Shown piece by piece: positions 51,356 to 61,043 of a stretch of DNA of 64,000 nucleotides. The stretch lies in assembly GCF_018279705.1 (NCBI RefSeq), contig NZ_CP036498.1, positions 4,667,001 through 4,731,000 of the forward strand, written 5' to 3'. The DNA is from Tardiphaga alba (lineage in GTDB: Bacteria > Pseudomonadota > Alphaproteobacteria > Rhizobiales > Xanthobacteraceae). The stretch's first letter is position 1. Each line of letters starts with the position of its first letter. The notes under the pieces were generated by a model that did no database searches, had not been told where the DNA came from, and worked only from the letters and a program-made list of their open reading frames with translations. A program made the translations under genes and the position numbers.

Positions 51356-52639
51356 TTATTTGCCGCCGCGTTCGCGGGCGACGGCCTGCCAGCCGATGTC
51401 GCGGCGGCAGAAGCCTTCCGGCCAGTTGATCAGACCGATGGCTTCGTAGGCCCGACGCTGAGCTTCCCCGACCGTCTTGGCCGAGGCTGTTACATTGAGC
51501 ACCCGGCCACCATTGGCGAGAATCCAGTCGCCCGAGGCCTTGGTTCCGGCATGGAACACCTCGACGCCCTCGATCTGCTCGGCACGGTCGATGCCGGCGA
51601 TGCGGGTGCCCTTGTCGTAATCGCCGGGATAGCCCTTGGCGGCCATCACCACCGTCAGCGCAGGATCCGGGAACCAGCGCAGGTCGAAATTCTTCAGCTG
51701 GCCATCGGCCGAGGCGATCAGCGCGGGCAGCAGATCCGACATCAGACGGACCATCAGCACCTGGGTTTCGGGATCGCCGAAACGGGCATTGTATTCGATC
51801 AACTTCGGGCCTTCGTCGGTGATCATCAGGCCGGCAAACAGCACGCCCTTATACGGGCAGCCCATCGCCTTCATGGCCTTCAGCGTCGGCAGGATGATCT
51901 CGTCCATGGTGCGCTTCTGGATCGCATCGGTGAAAACCGGTGCCGGCGAATAGGCGCCCATACCGCCGGTATTCGGCCCCTTGTCGCCGTCGAAAACGCG
52001 CTTGTGGTCCTGTGCGGCCACCAGCGGCAGTGCATTCTCGCCATCGCACAGCACGAAGAACGAGGCTTCCTCGCCGACCATGAATTCCTCGACCACAGCT
52101 TCCGCGCCGGCCGCGCCAAAGCCGCCACCGAGCATCATGTCGATGGCGTCTTCCGCTTCCTGCAGCGTCATCGCGACGACGACGCCCTTGCCGGCGGCGA
52201 GGCCGTCCGCCTTGATCACGATCGGCGCGCCCTGGGCGCGGATATAGGCTTTTGCCTTGTCCGCATCGTTGAAGCGTTCATAGGCCGCGGTCGGGATATT
52301 GTTGGCCTTGCAGATGTCCTTGGTGAAACCCTTGGAGCCTTCGAGGCGAGCGGCGGCCTTGCTCGGCCCGAACGCCTTGATGCCGGCGGCGGCGAGATCA
52401 TCGACGATGCCGGCGGCGAGCGGCGCTTCCGGGCCGACCACGACGAAATCGACCTTGTTGTCGCGGCAGAATGTGATCACCGCCGCATGATCGGCGACAT
52501 CCAGCGCGACACACTCCGCTTCCTGCGCGATGCCGGCATTGCCGGGCGCGCACCACAGTTTCGTCAGCAGCGGCGACGCCGCCAGCTTCCAGGCCAGCGC
52601 ATGTTCACGGCCACCGGAACCGATCAAAAGAATGTTCAT
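51356..52639 (-). CDS. purD: Phosphoribosylamine-glycine ligase
   Basis: PurD joins phosphoribosylamine and glycine with ATP in the second step of purine synthesis. The 427-residue ATP-grasp enzyme starts [19 protein letters not shown] and shows [11 protein letters not shown], the lid [30 protein letters not shown] and the metal site [15 protein letters not shown] use the ATG at 52639; the longer open frame upstream crosses the xseA promoter. Divergent from xseA. Confidence 0.97.
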   Translation of the reverse strand: MNILLIGSGGREHALAWKLAASPLLTKLWCAPGNAGIAQEAECVALDVADHAAVITFCRDNKVDFVVVGPEAPLAAGIVDDLAAAGIKAFGPSKAAARLEGSKGFTKDICKANNIPTAAYERFNDADKAKAYIRAQGAPIVIKADGLAAGKGVVVAMTLQEAEDAIDMMLGGGFGAAGAEAVVEEFMVGEEASFFVLCDGENALPLVAAQDHKRVFDGDKGPNTGGMGAYSPAPVFTDAIQKRTMDEIILPTLKAMKAMGCPYKGVLFAGLMITDEGPKLIEYNARFGDPETQVLMVRLMSDLLPALIASADGQLKNFDLRWFPDPALTVVMAAKGYPGDYDKGTRIAGIDRAEQIEGVEVFHAGTKASGDWILANGGRVLNVTASAKTVGEAQRRAYEAIGLINWPEGFCRRDIGWQAVARERGGK

Positions 52640-52732
52640 GGGAAGACTGCCTGGCGAAAGACTTTTCGGGTTTTGGATGGTTTTGCCAGCGTTTAGCATG
52701 CTATTCCGCTGCCGCAACAGCCCGAGACCCCG

Positions 52733-54340
52733 ATGCCTAAAACTGCCGCTGCCCCGCTGACGAATTCCACCGAATTCACCGTCTCCGAGCTCTCTCAGGC
52801 GCTGAAGCGGACGGTGGAAGACGCCTATGGGAATGTGCGTGTGCGCGGCGAGATCACGGGCTTTCGCGGTCCGCATTCCTCCGGCCACTGCTATTTCTCG
52901 CTCAAGGACGAGAGCGCCAAGATCGAGGCGGTGATCTGGAAAGGGGTCCATGGCCGGATGCGATTCCGGCCGCAGGAGGGCCTCGAAGTTATCGCCACGG
53001 GCAAGCTGACCACCTATCCCGGGTCATCAAAGTACCAGATCGTCATCGAGGCGCTGGAGCCCGCCGGTGTCGGCGCGCTGATGGCGCTGATGGAAGAGCG
53101 CAAGCGCAAGCTCGGCGCCGAGGGCCTGTTCGACGAAGCGCGCAAGCAGCTTTTGCCATACCTGCCGGACGTGATCGGCGTCGTGACTTCGCCGACCGGC
53201 GCCGTCATCCGCGACATCCTGCATCGGCTGGAAGACCGCTTCCCCCGCCATGTGCTGGTGTGGCCGGTGCGCGTGCAGGGCGAAGGCTCGGCCGAACAGG
53301 TGGCCGCGGCGATCCATGGCTTCAATGCGCTGGACATCGGCGGCAAGATTCCGCGGCCCGACCTGCTCATCGTCGCGCGCGGCGGCGGCTCGCTGGAAGA
53401 CCTGTGGTCGTTCAACGAAGAGATCGTGGTGCGTGCCGCAGCGGAGAGCATGATCCCGCTGATCTCGGCCGTGGGCCACGAGACCGACATCACGCTGATC
53501 GATTTCGCCTCCGACAAGCGCGCCCCGACACCGACGGCTGCAGCCGAAATGGCCGTGCCCGTGCGCGCGGAACTGCTGGTCGAGATCGGCACCTTCGAGC
53601 GTCGCATGATGCTGTGCTGGCAGCGCGCGCAGGAATCGCGTCGCAACGAACTTCGCGCTGCTGCGCGCGCCTTGCCCAATGCGGGCGACTTGCTCGCCAT
53701 TCCGCGCCAACGCCTCGATGGCGCCGGCGCGTCGCTGCCGCGTGCATTGAAGGCGAATACGCATGCGCATCATCGCCGTTTCGTCGAAGCAAGCTCAGGC
53801 CTGACACTGCGGGTGCTCCGCGCGCAGATCGCGCATGCGACACAGCGACAGACGGTTTACGGAGAACGCCTGAAGCTTTCTGCCCGTGCACTGCTGCGAC
53901 AACGCCGCGATCGTTTTGCCAATCTCGAACTCCGCCTCAAGGCCTCGAAATCGGCCAACGCGCAGGCGCAGCGGAATGCCATCACGCGGGATCGCGAGCG
54001 CACATTGCGCCTCACTGAGCGCGCCCGCCGCGCGTTGACCACGTTGCTGCAGCGCCAGCAGGCGCGCGTCGACGCATCGAACAAACTGCTCGCCGCCCTC
54101 TCCTATCGCAGCGTGCTGGCCCGCGGTTTTGCACTGGTGCGCGACGAACAGGGCGCAGCGCTGCATGCGGCCGCCGCCATCGATGCCGGCGCACGCCTGA
54201 GCATCGAATTTTCCGATGGGCGCGTAGGCGTCACCGCAGATGGTGATCATCCGGCGCCGGTCCGCGCGGCCAAACCCGCGGCAGCCAAACCGGCCACATC
54301 CAAGAGCGCGAAGAAAATCGACCAGGGCAGCCTGTTCTAG
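52733..54340 (+). CDS. xseA: Exodeoxyribonuclease VII large subunit
   Basis: XseA is the catalytic subunit of ExoVII, which degrades single-stranded DNA. The 535-residue protein has an N-terminal OB fold ([26 protein letters not shown]), the catalytic domain with [36 protein letters not shown] and [24 protein letters not shown], a long Arg/Ala-rich coiled coil (about 290-440) and a C-terminal strand [13 protein letters not shown]. An Ala/Lys tail ends KKIDQGSLF. xseB is not in the window. Confidence 0.97.
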   Translation: MPKTAAAPLTNSTEFTVSELSQALKRTVEDAYGNVRVRGEITGFRGPHSSGHCYFSLKDESAKIEAVIWKGVHGRMRFRPQEGLEVIATGKLTTYPGSSKYQIVIEALEPAGVGALMALMEERKRKLGAEGLFDEARKQLLPYLPDVIGVVTSPTGAVIRDILHRLEDRFPRHVLVWPVRVQGEGSAEQVAAAIHGFNALDIGGKIPRPDLLIVARGGGSLEDLWSFNEEIVVRAAAESMIPLISAVGHETDITLIDFASDKRAPTPTAAAEMAVPVRAELLVEIGTFERRMMLCWQRAQESRRNELRAAARALPNAGDLLAIPRQRLDGAGASLPRALKANTHAHHRRFVEASSGLTLRVLRAQIAHATQRQTVYGERLKLSARALLRQRRDRFANLELRLKASKSANAQAQRNAITRDRERTLRLTERARRALTTLLQRQQARVDASNKLLAALSYRSVLARGFALVRDEQGAALHAAAAIDAGARLSIEFSDGRVGVTADGDHPAPVRAAKPAAAKPATSKSAKKIDQGSLF

Positions 54341-54430
54341 GTCCCGGCCCCCGCTTTCATTTACAGCCTCAAAGCCCTATTTATAGGGCAACGCATGACA
54401 TCGACGTCTGGACGATCCAGGAGACCAGCC

Positions 54431-54649
54431 TTGCTCAACAAATTCGGCCCATCCGGCAATGGCGAAGCCAAACTGCAATATCTCGACGGCGATTTTCGCG
54501 TCGTGGCCCCCGGCACCTATGTGACCTGCGCCATCTCGGGCGAACGCATTCCGCTCGACGAGTTGAAGTACTGGAGCGTGGACCGGCAGGAGGCCTATGC
54601 GACGCATACGGCCGTGTTGAAGCGGCTTTATCCCGAGCAGGTGAAGTAA
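54431..54649 (+). CDS. DUF2093 family protein, probable TTG start
   Basis: A 72-residue protein of the DUF2093 family, conserved in alphaproteobacteria: LNKFGPSGNGEAKLQYLDGDFRVVAPGTYVTCAISGERIPLDELKYWSVDRQEAYAT. The two short beta elements and a Cys resemble a small zinc-ribbon-like fold, but only one Cys is present. AGGAG (54419-54423) lies 7 nt before the TTG at 54431, the likely start. An in-frame ATG at 54395 would add 12 residues. A perfect palindrome GCCCTAT-TT-ATAGGGC (54374-54389) lies just upstream. Confidence 0.85.
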   Translation: MLNKFGPSGNGEAKLQYLDGDFRVVAPGTYVTCAISGERIPLDELKYWSVDRQEAYATHTAVLKRLYPEQVK

Positions 54650-54655
54650 AGCTCG

Positions 54656-54749
54656 GCCGTAGGGCGGATTAGGCGAAGCCGTAATCCGCCGCGGAGTTTC
54701 AACCATGAATTCGGCCGGCGGATTACGCTCCGCTAATCCGCCCTACGGC
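54656..54749. repeat. Diverged palindromic repeat of type A design
   Basis: Arms GCCGTAGGGCGGATTAG... and ...CTAATCCGCCCTACGGC, with inner GTAATCCGCCG / CGGCGGATTAC. The layout (GTAG ends, GGATTA-type core, about 94 bp) is that of the type A repeats, but the sequence is a different subfamily. It ends one base before the lpxK stop codon. Confidence 0.8.
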
Positions 54750-55757
54750 TCAGCGCCTCGTCCCGGCCTTTGCGCGATTGAGAGTCTCGCGCACCAGACT
54801 GCGCAACCCGTCTTTATCCTCGACATCAAGCGCCACAGCGAAACCAGCGATGTCGGCTGCAGCCGGCATGTCGCGCAGCTTCACCAGGTCTTTCTCCGTC
54901 GTGACCAACGTCAAATTCTGCGAACGCGCCTGCACTACCAGCGCATCAATATCCGCCGTCGTATACGGATGATGATCGGCAAACACTTTCTCTACCGCGA
55001 CATCCACCCCCGCATGGCGCAGCGTGCGGAAGAAGCGACCGGGGTCGCCTATTCCCGCAAAGGCCAGCACGCGCTTGCCCTGCAGCGCCTGCACCGACGC
55101 AGCATCCGACTTCAATCGCGCCGTGAACACCTTGCCACCGCGGCCATGCACCAGCGCAGAGACGCCGGTGGCAGCGACGCCATCGCCGATCACCACCAGA
55201 GCATCGGTGCGCGGGATCTGGCGGTCGAGCGGCGCTCGCAACGGGCCCGCCGGAAAGATACGACCGTTGCCAAGGCCGCGATTGCCGTCGATGACGATCA
55301 GCGACAGATCCTTGGCGATGGCCGGGTTCTGGAACCCGTCATCCATGACGATGACGCTAGCCCCGGTGGAGCGCGCCAGCGCGGCGCCACCGACGCGATC
55401 GCGGGCAATCACAACTGGAACATCGCGCGCCATCATCAGCGGCTCGTCGCCGACATCGGCGGCGCTGTGCCGTCCCGGCTCGACCTTCACCGGCCCCCGC
55501 AATTTGCCGCCATGGCCACGGCTGAGAACCACCGGCGTCTCGCCGAGCTCGCGCAGCAGTTTCACCAGCGCCAGGGTCGTCGGCGTCTTGCCGGCGCCCC
55601 CGGTGTGATAGTTGCCGACACAGATCACGGGAATGCCGACCACCGTCCCCTGCTTCATCATGCGCGCGGCGGTGATCTCGCCATAGACGGCGCCGAGCGG
55701 CATCAGCAGGCGCGACAGCAGGCTATTCCGCTGCTGCCAGAACGCCGGCTCACGCAT
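54750..55757 (-). CDS. lpxK: Tetraacyldisaccharide 4'-kinase
   Basis: LpxK phosphorylates the 4' position of the lipid A disaccharide at the inner membrane. The 335-residue protein has an N-terminal membrane-proximal helix (FWQQRNSLLSRLLMPLGAVYG), Walker A in GNYHTGGAGKTPTT (about 48-60), LSRGHGGKLRGPV, VIVMDDGFQNPAI and a late ADHHPYTTADI. I chose the ATG at 55757. It overlaps waaA by 8 bp, as expected for a lipid A/Kdo operon. Confidence 0.95.
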   Translation of the reverse strand: MREPAFWQQRNSLLSRLLMPLGAVYGEITAARMMKQGTVVGIPVICVGNYHTGGAGKTPTTLALVKLLRELGETPVVLSRGHGGKLRGPVKVEPGRHSAADVGDEPLMMARDVPVVIARDRVGGAALARSTGASVIVMDDGFQNPAIAKDLSLIVIDGNRGLGNGRIFPAGPLRAPLDRQIPRTDALVVIGDGVAATGVSALVHGRGGKVFTARLKSDAASVQALQGKRVLAFAGIGDPGRFFRTLRHAGVDVAVEKVFADHHPYTTADIDALVVQARSQNLTLVTTEKDLVKLRDMPAAADIAGFAVALDVEDKDGLRSLVRETLNRAKAGTRR

Positions 55758-57048
55758 GATGGCCACCCATCTCAAAGCGCAACTGCATCAGATAGGGCTC
55801 GAGCGCATGGAGCGTGCGATCAAGCCCGCCGCCGAGACGCGTGACAACTTGGGCCGCCGCGTCGATGGATATGTCGCGCGCAGCCCGGTCGCCCAGCATC
55901 TGTCCCAGCAGTTTTACAAGCTGCTCGGATGAGTTTGCCTGTCGCGCGCCCCCAGCGCGGTCCAGCGCATCATAGACATCGGTGAAATTGAACACATGCG
56001 GCCCATGAACGATGGCCGCGCCGAGCTTTGCAGGCTCGATGGGATTCTGGCCGCCATGCGGGACCAACGAGCCGCCCATGAACACCACCGGCGTCAGGCG
56101 GTAGAACAGACCCAGTTCGCCCATCGTATCGGCCACATAGACATCTGCACTGGGCGCCTCGCCACGCGAGCGCATGGTGACGCGAAGACCATTCGCCTGC
56201 ACCATTTCCGCAATCGCCTCGCCACGGTGCGCGTGACGCGGGACGATGACGGTGAGCAGCGACGGAAAGAAATTTGTCAAGGCCTTATGGGTTTCGAGGA
56301 TGATCTCCTCTTCGCCCGGATGGGTAGATGACGCCACGACGATCGGCCGCCCGCGCGTCGCCGCCTTCAAGGCGTCGAGCTTCGCTGCATCGCCGGGCGG
56401 CGCCTGCACGTCGAATTTCAGATTGCCGGTAACCAGCACGCTGCGCGCGCCCAACACGCTGAAGCGTTTAGCGTCGGTGTCGGACTGAGCAAGACAGATT
56501 TCGAAACTTCCCAGCAGTGCGGAAATCGTCTTCGAGAATTTCTGCCAGCGTGGGAATGAGCGCTGCGACATCCGCGCATTGATCAGCGCCATCGGCAGGC
56601 GACGCTTCGCGGCCGACAGGATCAGGTTCGGCCAGAGATCGCTCTCGATGAACAGTGCCAGACTCGGATGCCAGTGGTCGAGAAAACGCGCGACGTAACG
56701 CGGGGAATCATAAGGGATGTATTGATGAATGATGTCGGGCGGAAAGCGCTTGGCGATGATGGCCGCCGAGGTCACCGTCCCGGACGTGAGCAAGATGCGC
56801 ATGTTCGATGCACGCAAGCGCTCGATGAGCGTCGCTGCAGCCAGCACTTCGCCGACGCTGGCACCGTGCACCCAGACCAGCGGTCCGGCCGGACGTTCGA
56901 TCGCGGCAATGCCGCGGCGTTCATCGATGCGTTCGGGATCTTCCTTGCCTTTGCGCAGACGCCGCTTCATCAGCAGCGGCACCATCGGCGTCAGCGAGGA
57001 CGACAGGCGACGATAGGCGCGCAGCGTGATCGGCAGGGTCTCAGGCAT
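55750..57048 (-). CDS. waaA: 3-deoxy-D-manno-octulosonic acid (Kdo) transferase
   Basis: WaaA transfers Kdo from CMP-Kdo to the lipid A precursor. The 432-residue GT-B glycosyltransferase has the GT30 N-terminal domain (GPLVWVHGASVGEVLAAATLIERL, TVTSAAIIAKRFP, HQYIPYDSPRYVARFLDHW, FIESDLWPNLI) and the C-terminal domain with VASSTHPGEEEIIL, VPRHAHRGEAI, VADTMGELGLFYRL and FMGGSLVPHGGQNPIEPA. I chose the ATG at 57048; one at 57060 is possible. It overlaps the DUF374 gene by 8 bp. Confidence 0.96.
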   Translation of the reverse strand: MPETLPITLRAYRRLSSSLTPMVPLLMKRRLRKGKEDPERIDERRGIAAIERPAGPLVWVHGASVGEVLAAATLIERLRASNMRILLTSGTVTSAAIIAKRFPPDIIHQYIPYDSPRYVARFLDHWHPSLALFIESDLWPNLILSAAKRRLPMALINARMSQRSFPRWQKFSKTISALLGSFEICLAQSDTDAKRFSVLGARSVLVTGNLKFDVQAPPGDAAKLDALKAATRGRPIVVASSTHPGEEEIILETHKALTNFFPSLLTVIVPRHAHRGEAIAEMVQANGLRVTMRSRGEAPSADVYVADTMGELGLFYRLTPVVFMGGSLVPHGGQNPIEPAKLGAAIVHGPHVFNFTDVYDALDRAGGARQANSSEQLVKLLGQMLGDRAARDISIDAAAQVVTRLGGGLDRTLHALEPYLMQLRFEMGGHHA

Positions 57049-57754
57049 GACGATCGCCATCCGGCCGGCCGACGGCTTCATAAGCGCGGCGCGTGGCATC
57101 GTTCAGCGTCGCTTCCAGCCGCTGGCGTAGTTCTTCCATCATGGCGCTGTCGGCGTCTGGCGGCACGGTCATCGGCTCGCCGCCGACCAGCGCACCGCGG
57201 CCGAATGGCAGATTGATGGTGGTGTGATCCCAGTTGTTCAGCTGATAGAAGCGGCTGGTCGCCATCGCGAAAGGCATGATCGGCCGCCCGCTCTCGCGCG
57301 CCAGCATGATGATGCCGAGGCCCGCGATGCGCGAGCGCTTCGGCACATCGGCGGTGAGCGCCATGTTGACGCCGCTCTCCAGCACCCGCACCATTTCCTT
57401 GAAGGCGCCGACGCCGCCCTTGCGATGGAAGGCGCCACCGTGATCGCCGGAACCGCGCACGGTCGAGATGCCGAGCCGCTCCGCCGCCAGCGCATTGAAC
57501 TCGCCGTCGCGATGCTTCGAGATCAGCACCGCACCGCGATAGTCCTTCTGCTTGATGAAGGGCGTCATCAAGTGCTGGCCATGCCAGAAGGCGAGAATGA
57601 CCGGCATCTCGGGTTCGACGATGTCATAGACATCGACGGGATCGAAACTGAACTTGTTGGTCTTCCACACAAGGCGCAAAAATTCGGCCGCGAGGAACCC
57701 CGCGGCACGTTGCACCCAGCTGCTGCGCAGCGTGTTTCGCAGCAGACGTTTCAA
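57041..57754 (-). CDS. Lysophospholipid acyltransferase-like (DUF374) protein
   Basis: A 237-residue protein of the DUF374 family, related to glycerolipid acyltransferases. A hydrophobic N-terminal helix is followed by MPVILAFWHGQHLMTPF, LISKHRDGEFNALAAERLGISTVRGSG, and VNMALTADVPKRSRIAGLGIIMLARESGRPIMPFA, the family blocks. It lies directly upstream of waaA and lpxK with overlapping ends, so an acyl transfer to Kdo-lipid A or another envelope lipid is a fair guess; the acceptor is not known. Confidence 0.88.
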   Translation of the reverse strand: MKRLLRNTLRSSWVQRAAGFLAAEFLRLVWKTNKFSFDPVDVYDIVEPEMPVILAFWHGQHLMTPFIKQKDYRGAVLISKHRDGEFNALAAERLGISTVRGSGDHGGAFHRKGGVGAFKEMVRVLESGVNMALTADVPKRSRIAGLGIIMLARESGRPIMPFAMATSRFYQLNNWDHTTINLPFGRGALVGGEPMTVPPDADSAMMEELRQRLEATLNDATRRAYEAVGRPDGDRHA

Positions 57755-57996
57755 GTGGCGGGCTTTGCGTCTTGACCCGGATCGAGCAGTCGATGGAGAT
57801 GGACGATGAAGTAGCGCATATGCGCGTTGTCGACGGTGGACTGCGCCTTCGCCTTCCAGGCGACCAGCGCCGATGCGTAGTTCGGGTACACGCCGACGAT
57901 ATCGACCTGATCGAGGTCCTTGAAGGTAAAACCCTTCAGGTCGGTGAGTTCGCCACCGATGACCAGATGAAGCAGTTGCTGTGGTGTGTCGGACAT
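57751..57996 (-). CDS. DUF4170 family protein
   Basis: An 81-residue soluble protein of the DUF4170 family: LLHLVIGGELTDL, VDIVGVYPNYASALVAWKAKAQSTVDNAHMRYFIVHLHRLLDP. The pattern is nearly invariant among alphaproteobacteria, where it is always found next to waaA/lpxK-type genes. Function unknown. Its end overlaps the start of the DUF374 gene by 4 bp. Confidence 0.9.
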   Translation of the reverse strand: MSDTPQQLLHLVIGGELTDLKGFTFKDLDQVDIVGVYPNYASALVAWKAKAQSTVDNAHMRYFIVHLHRLLDPGQDAKPAT

Positions 57997-58055
57997 AGGT
58001 TCTTCCTGCAGCGGCCGGCTGCGATCAGTTTTGCAGAAAAGGATGGTGCGGCTGG

Positions 58056-58856
58056 TTACGCCCGGTTGATCCGGAACTGCTCAACGATATGGGCATGACG
58101 ATCGGCCCCCGCTGCTACCAGCAACCCGTGCGTGACTTCCCGGCGATTATACAAAATGGGATCGCCCGAAAGCTCGCTCATTCTACCATTCGCTTCATTC
58201 ACGATCAAATCCGCAGCCGCCAGATCCCAGTCCTTGCTCTGGCCGCCGGCGAAAGCCGCGTCCAGCCGTCCATTGGCGATCCAGCACAACCGCAGCGCTA
58301 ACGACCCGATTCGCGGATGCAGCACCAGTTCCTCGGGATGCGGCAAACGCTCCACCAGAGGTTTGGGGCCGGCAATGCGGGTGAAATCGAGCGCCGTCCC
58401 CGGCGTTGCCTGCACGGGCTTGCCGTTACAGGTCGTTCCCTGCCCGCGCCGGCTGAGGAAAAATTCATCTGTGGACGGTGCATAGACCGCGGCCATGACC
58501 GGCCGGTGTTCCTCGACCAGTGCGACACAAACGCACCAGTCCTCGCGACCGGCGAGATAGCTGCGGGTGCCGTCGATGGGATCGATGATCCATGTGAGCT
58601 GCTTGCCGAGGCGGGCGTCGCCGTCGAGGCTTTCCTCCGACAGCCAGCCATAATCCGGCGTAGCGCTGCGCAGGCGCTGCTCGATCAGGTCGTTGAGCGC
58701 GATATCGGCTTCCGACACCGGCGAGGATTCGCCCTTGATCCATTTGCGCAGTTCGGTATGGAACATCGACAGGCCGAGCGCGCCGGCCTCGCGCACGGTG
58801 TGTTCCATCAGCGCGAAGTCGCGCGCCAGCGCTGCGGATTTATCAGCGTCCGGCAA
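58056..58856 (-). CDS. Inositol monophosphatase family / 3'(2'),5'-bisphosphate nucleotidase-like
   Basis: A 266-residue metal-dependent phosphatase. The IMPase metal site is intact: Glu in LSEESLDGD, DPIDGT (Asp92, Asp95) and the C-terminal WDLAAADLIVNEANG. The order and length resemble CysQ, which hydrolyses 3'-phosphoadenosine 5'-phosphate; inositol or other sugar phosphates cannot be excluded. It overlaps the end of the pmbA gene by 14 bp and precedes DUF4170, DUF374, waaA and lpxK. Confidence 0.9.
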   Translation of the reverse strand: MPDADKSAALARDFALMEHTVREAGALGLSMFHTELRKWIKGESSPVSEADIALNDLIEQRLRSATPDYGWLSEESLDGDARLGKQLTWIIDPIDGTRSYLAGREDWCVCVALVEEHRPVMAAVYAPSTDEFFLSRRGQGTTCNGKPVQATPGTALDFTRIAGPKPLVERLPHPEELVLHPRIGSLALRLCWIANGRLDAAFAGGQSKDWDLAAADLIVNEANGRMSELSGDPILYNRREVTHGLLVAAGADRHAHIVEQFRINRA

Positions 58857-60234
58857 TCGTCAGTCCCTCGACGCGCACGGTCGGCGCGTTGACGCCGTAT
58901 TTGAAACTGAGGTCGTTCGCCGGCACCAGCGACTTGAACATCTCGAAAAGATGGCCGGCGATGGTGATCTCACTCACCGCATAAGTGAGCTTGCCATTCT
59001 CGATCCAGAAGCCGCCGGCACCGCGGCTGTAGTCGCCGGTCACGCCATTGACGCCGGAGCCGATGAGGTCGGTGACGTAAAAGCCTTCCTTGATGTCGGC
59101 GATCAGATCCTCGGGCGACACATCGCCCGCTTCCATATGCAGATTGTAAGCGCCCGGCGATGGCGACGACGACACGCCGCGATGCGCATGGCCGGTGGTC
59201 TGCAGTCCGAGTTCGCGCGCGGTTGCGCAATCCAGCAGCCACGTCGTCAAAACGCCGTCATCGATCAGCGCGCGCTTCACGGTCGCGACGCCCTCGGCAT
59301 CAAAGCTCTGCGAGCGCAGACCGCGCACGCGCAGGGGATCGTCGATGATGCGGATATTGCTGCTGAACAGCTGCTTGCCCAGACTGTCCTTCAGGAAGGT
59401 CGTCTTGCGCGCCACCGATGCGCCATTGGCCGCACCGATGACGTGGCCCACCAGCGAATTCGACACGCGGGGATCATAGACCACCGGCACCTTGCAGGTT
59501 GCGACCTTGCGCGGATTGGCGCGCGCCACCGTGCGCTCGCCGGCGAGCTTGCCGACAGCGGCAGGCGACTCCAGATCGGACGCATGCAGCGCGGAGGTGA
59601 ATGCGTAGTCGCGCTCCATCTTGGTGCCGTCGCCGACAATGGCGGTCATAGACACGCCGTGGCTGGAGCGCAGATAGGAGCCGTGGAAGCCGGTTGAGGT
59701 CACTAGCACCATGCCGCCGATCCCTGTCGAGGCCGATGCGCCGCCGGACTTGGTGACGCCGGAAACCGCGAGTGCAGCTTGTTCAGCTTCGATCGCGCGA
59801 CGTTCGAGTTCGCCGACCGACGGCACGACGGGATCGAGCACGTCGAGATCCGGAAACGTCTTCGCCAGCAATTCGGGATCAGCGAGCCCGACATATTTGT
59901 CGTCAGGCGCCACACGCGCCATCGCCACCGCGCGTTCGGCCAGCTGCGCAGCACTGTCGCCGGACATGTCATTGGTGGAGATCACCGCCTGACGGCGCCC
60001 GACGAACACGCGCAGGCCGACATCGTCGCCCTCGGAGCGCTCCGATGCTTCCACCTTGCCATCGCGCACCTCGACGCCATGCGAGACCCCGCGCACGGCG
60101 ACCGCGTCTGCCGCATCCGCACCGGCGCGCTTGGCGGCCTCGACGAGGCGTTGCGCCAGATTGGACAATGCGGATTGATCGAGCAGGTCGGAATTGTCGG
60201 ATCGTACGGACGTCGCGTTTGGTGAAGAGATCAC
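58843..60234 (-). CDS. pmbA: TldD/PmbA family protein
   Basis: A 463-residue protein of the TldD/PmbA (TldE) family. In E. coli TldD/E form a protease that processes microcin B17 and CcdA. PmbA lacks the zinc site found in TldD, and none is obvious here. Family blocks: GVSHGVEVRDGKVEASERSE, GLRVFVGRRQAVISTND, PVVYDPRVSNSLVGHVIGA and the C-terminal GVNGVTGDYSRGAGGFWIENG. I chose the GTG at 60234, with AGGGA 8 nt upstream; a TTG at 60240 is an alternative. It is the first gene of a six-gene reverse-strand run to lpxK. Confidence 0.9.
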   Translation of the reverse strand: MISSPNATSVRSDNSDLLDQSALSNLAQRLVEAAKRAGADAADAVAVRGVSHGVEVRDGKVEASERSEGDDVGLRVFVGRRQAVISTNDMSGDSAAQLAERAVAMARVAPDDKYVGLADPELLAKTFPDLDVLDPVVPSVGELERRAIEAEQAALAVSGVTKSGGASASTGIGGMVLVTSTGFHGSYLRSSHGVSMTAIVGDGTKMERDYAFTSALHASDLESPAAVGKLAGERTVARANPRKVATCKVPVVYDPRVSNSLVGHVIGAANGASVARKTTFLKDSLGKQLFSSNIRIIDDPLRVRGLRSQSFDAEGVATVKRALIDDGVLTTWLLDCATARELGLQTTGHAHRGVSSSPSPGAYNLHMEAGDVSPEDLIADIKEGFYVTDLIGSGVNGVTGDYSRGAGGFWIENGKLTYAVSEITIAGHLFEMFKSLVPANDLSFKYGVNAPTVRVEGLTIAGR

Positions 60235-60359
60235 AAACAAAATCCCTGAATTTGGAGCGGTCGAGTGGGCGTCGGCGAAGCTCTACAGATGTGCCCGTTT
60301 TGCAGGGATTTCAAGCATTTGCCGCGCTGGATGGGTTGAATTTTCACCCCCGCGGCAAG

Positions 60360-60441
60360 GAGTCGTCAAGCATGCCGGTTTGGCTTTCATCAAGCATGCG
60401 ATTCGGGTCGGATTCTCTTAACCAGCCTTTTTAAGCGAATC
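60360..60441. promoter_or_regulatory. GANTC cluster in the DUF6101 gene promoter
   Basis: Four GANTC sites fall in 82 bp: GAGTC at 60360, GATTC at 60400 and 60411, and GAATC at 60437, within the 274-bp divergent gap between pmbA and the DUF6101 gene (60235-60508, otherwise without a gene). In alphaproteobacteria such sites near promoters can make expression depend on CcrM methylation through GcrA. Confidence 0.5.
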
Positions 60442-60508
60442 CGGGACCCGCTCTGGCAAGCTCCTCCCATCGACCGGAAGCATAATTCCGGCGGGGAGAT
60501 AAAAAGCC

Positions 60509-61039
60509 GTGGGGCATCAAACAGCAATCGAGGCGTCCGCCTCATCGACCTCGGGATCGAGCAGCGCCGTGCGGCTCGATCCCCATTCACTGCCGCTTCG
60601 CTTCGAAGCACATGACAATCGCGCCGACGGCTATGTCCGGCGCGTCGAACTGCATCGCGAGCGTGTCGTCCTGCATCGTGCCGTCCGCGGCATGCGCATG
60701 GCGATCAATGTGCGCGTCAGCGATTTCATGGGCGTCGCGTTGCGCGGGCTCGATGACGGCAAGATGCTGGTTCTGAAGCATCGCGATCCGTCATTGTCGA
60801 TCCCGCTGCTCGTCAGCTCGGATATCGAGGAGATCGAGATGGCCTGGCCGATGTGGAGCGAAATCTTCGCCCTTCCGCAATTGCCGGAAGAGAAGCCGAT
60901 CGAGCCGGCGCAACGCCGCCGTCGCCGCAATGCCATTCGTGAACGCCGCCCACGTTTCCTGATGCGCCGTCGTGTCGGTGCGTTGTTGAACGAGGCTGGT
61001 CACTACAAAGGCGAGCGCGAGATTATTGCGCGGAACTGA
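60509..61039 (+). CDS. DUF6101 family protein
   Basis: A 176-residue protein: a Ser/Ala-rich start, a folded middle (LDPHSLPLRFEAHDNRADGYVRRVELHRERVVLHRAVRGMRMAINVRVSDFMGVALR, best read in parts) with alternating strands, and a very basic tail (RRRRRNAIRERRPRFLMRRR). This matches the DUF6101 pattern known from Bradyrhizobium relatives; function unknown. The basic tail could bind nucleic acid or membrane. The GTG start at 60509 has GGGGAGAT 8 nt upstream. Confidence 0.83.
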   Translation: MGHQTAIEASASSTSGSSSAVRLDPHSLPLRFEAHDNRADGYVRRVELHRERVVLHRAVRGMRMAINVRVSDFMGVALRGLDDGKMLVLKHRDPSLSIPLLVSSDIEEIEMAWPMWSEIFALPQLPEEKPIEPAQRRRRRNAIRERRPRFLMRRRVGALLNEAGHYKGEREIIARN

Positions 61040-61043
61040 GACT

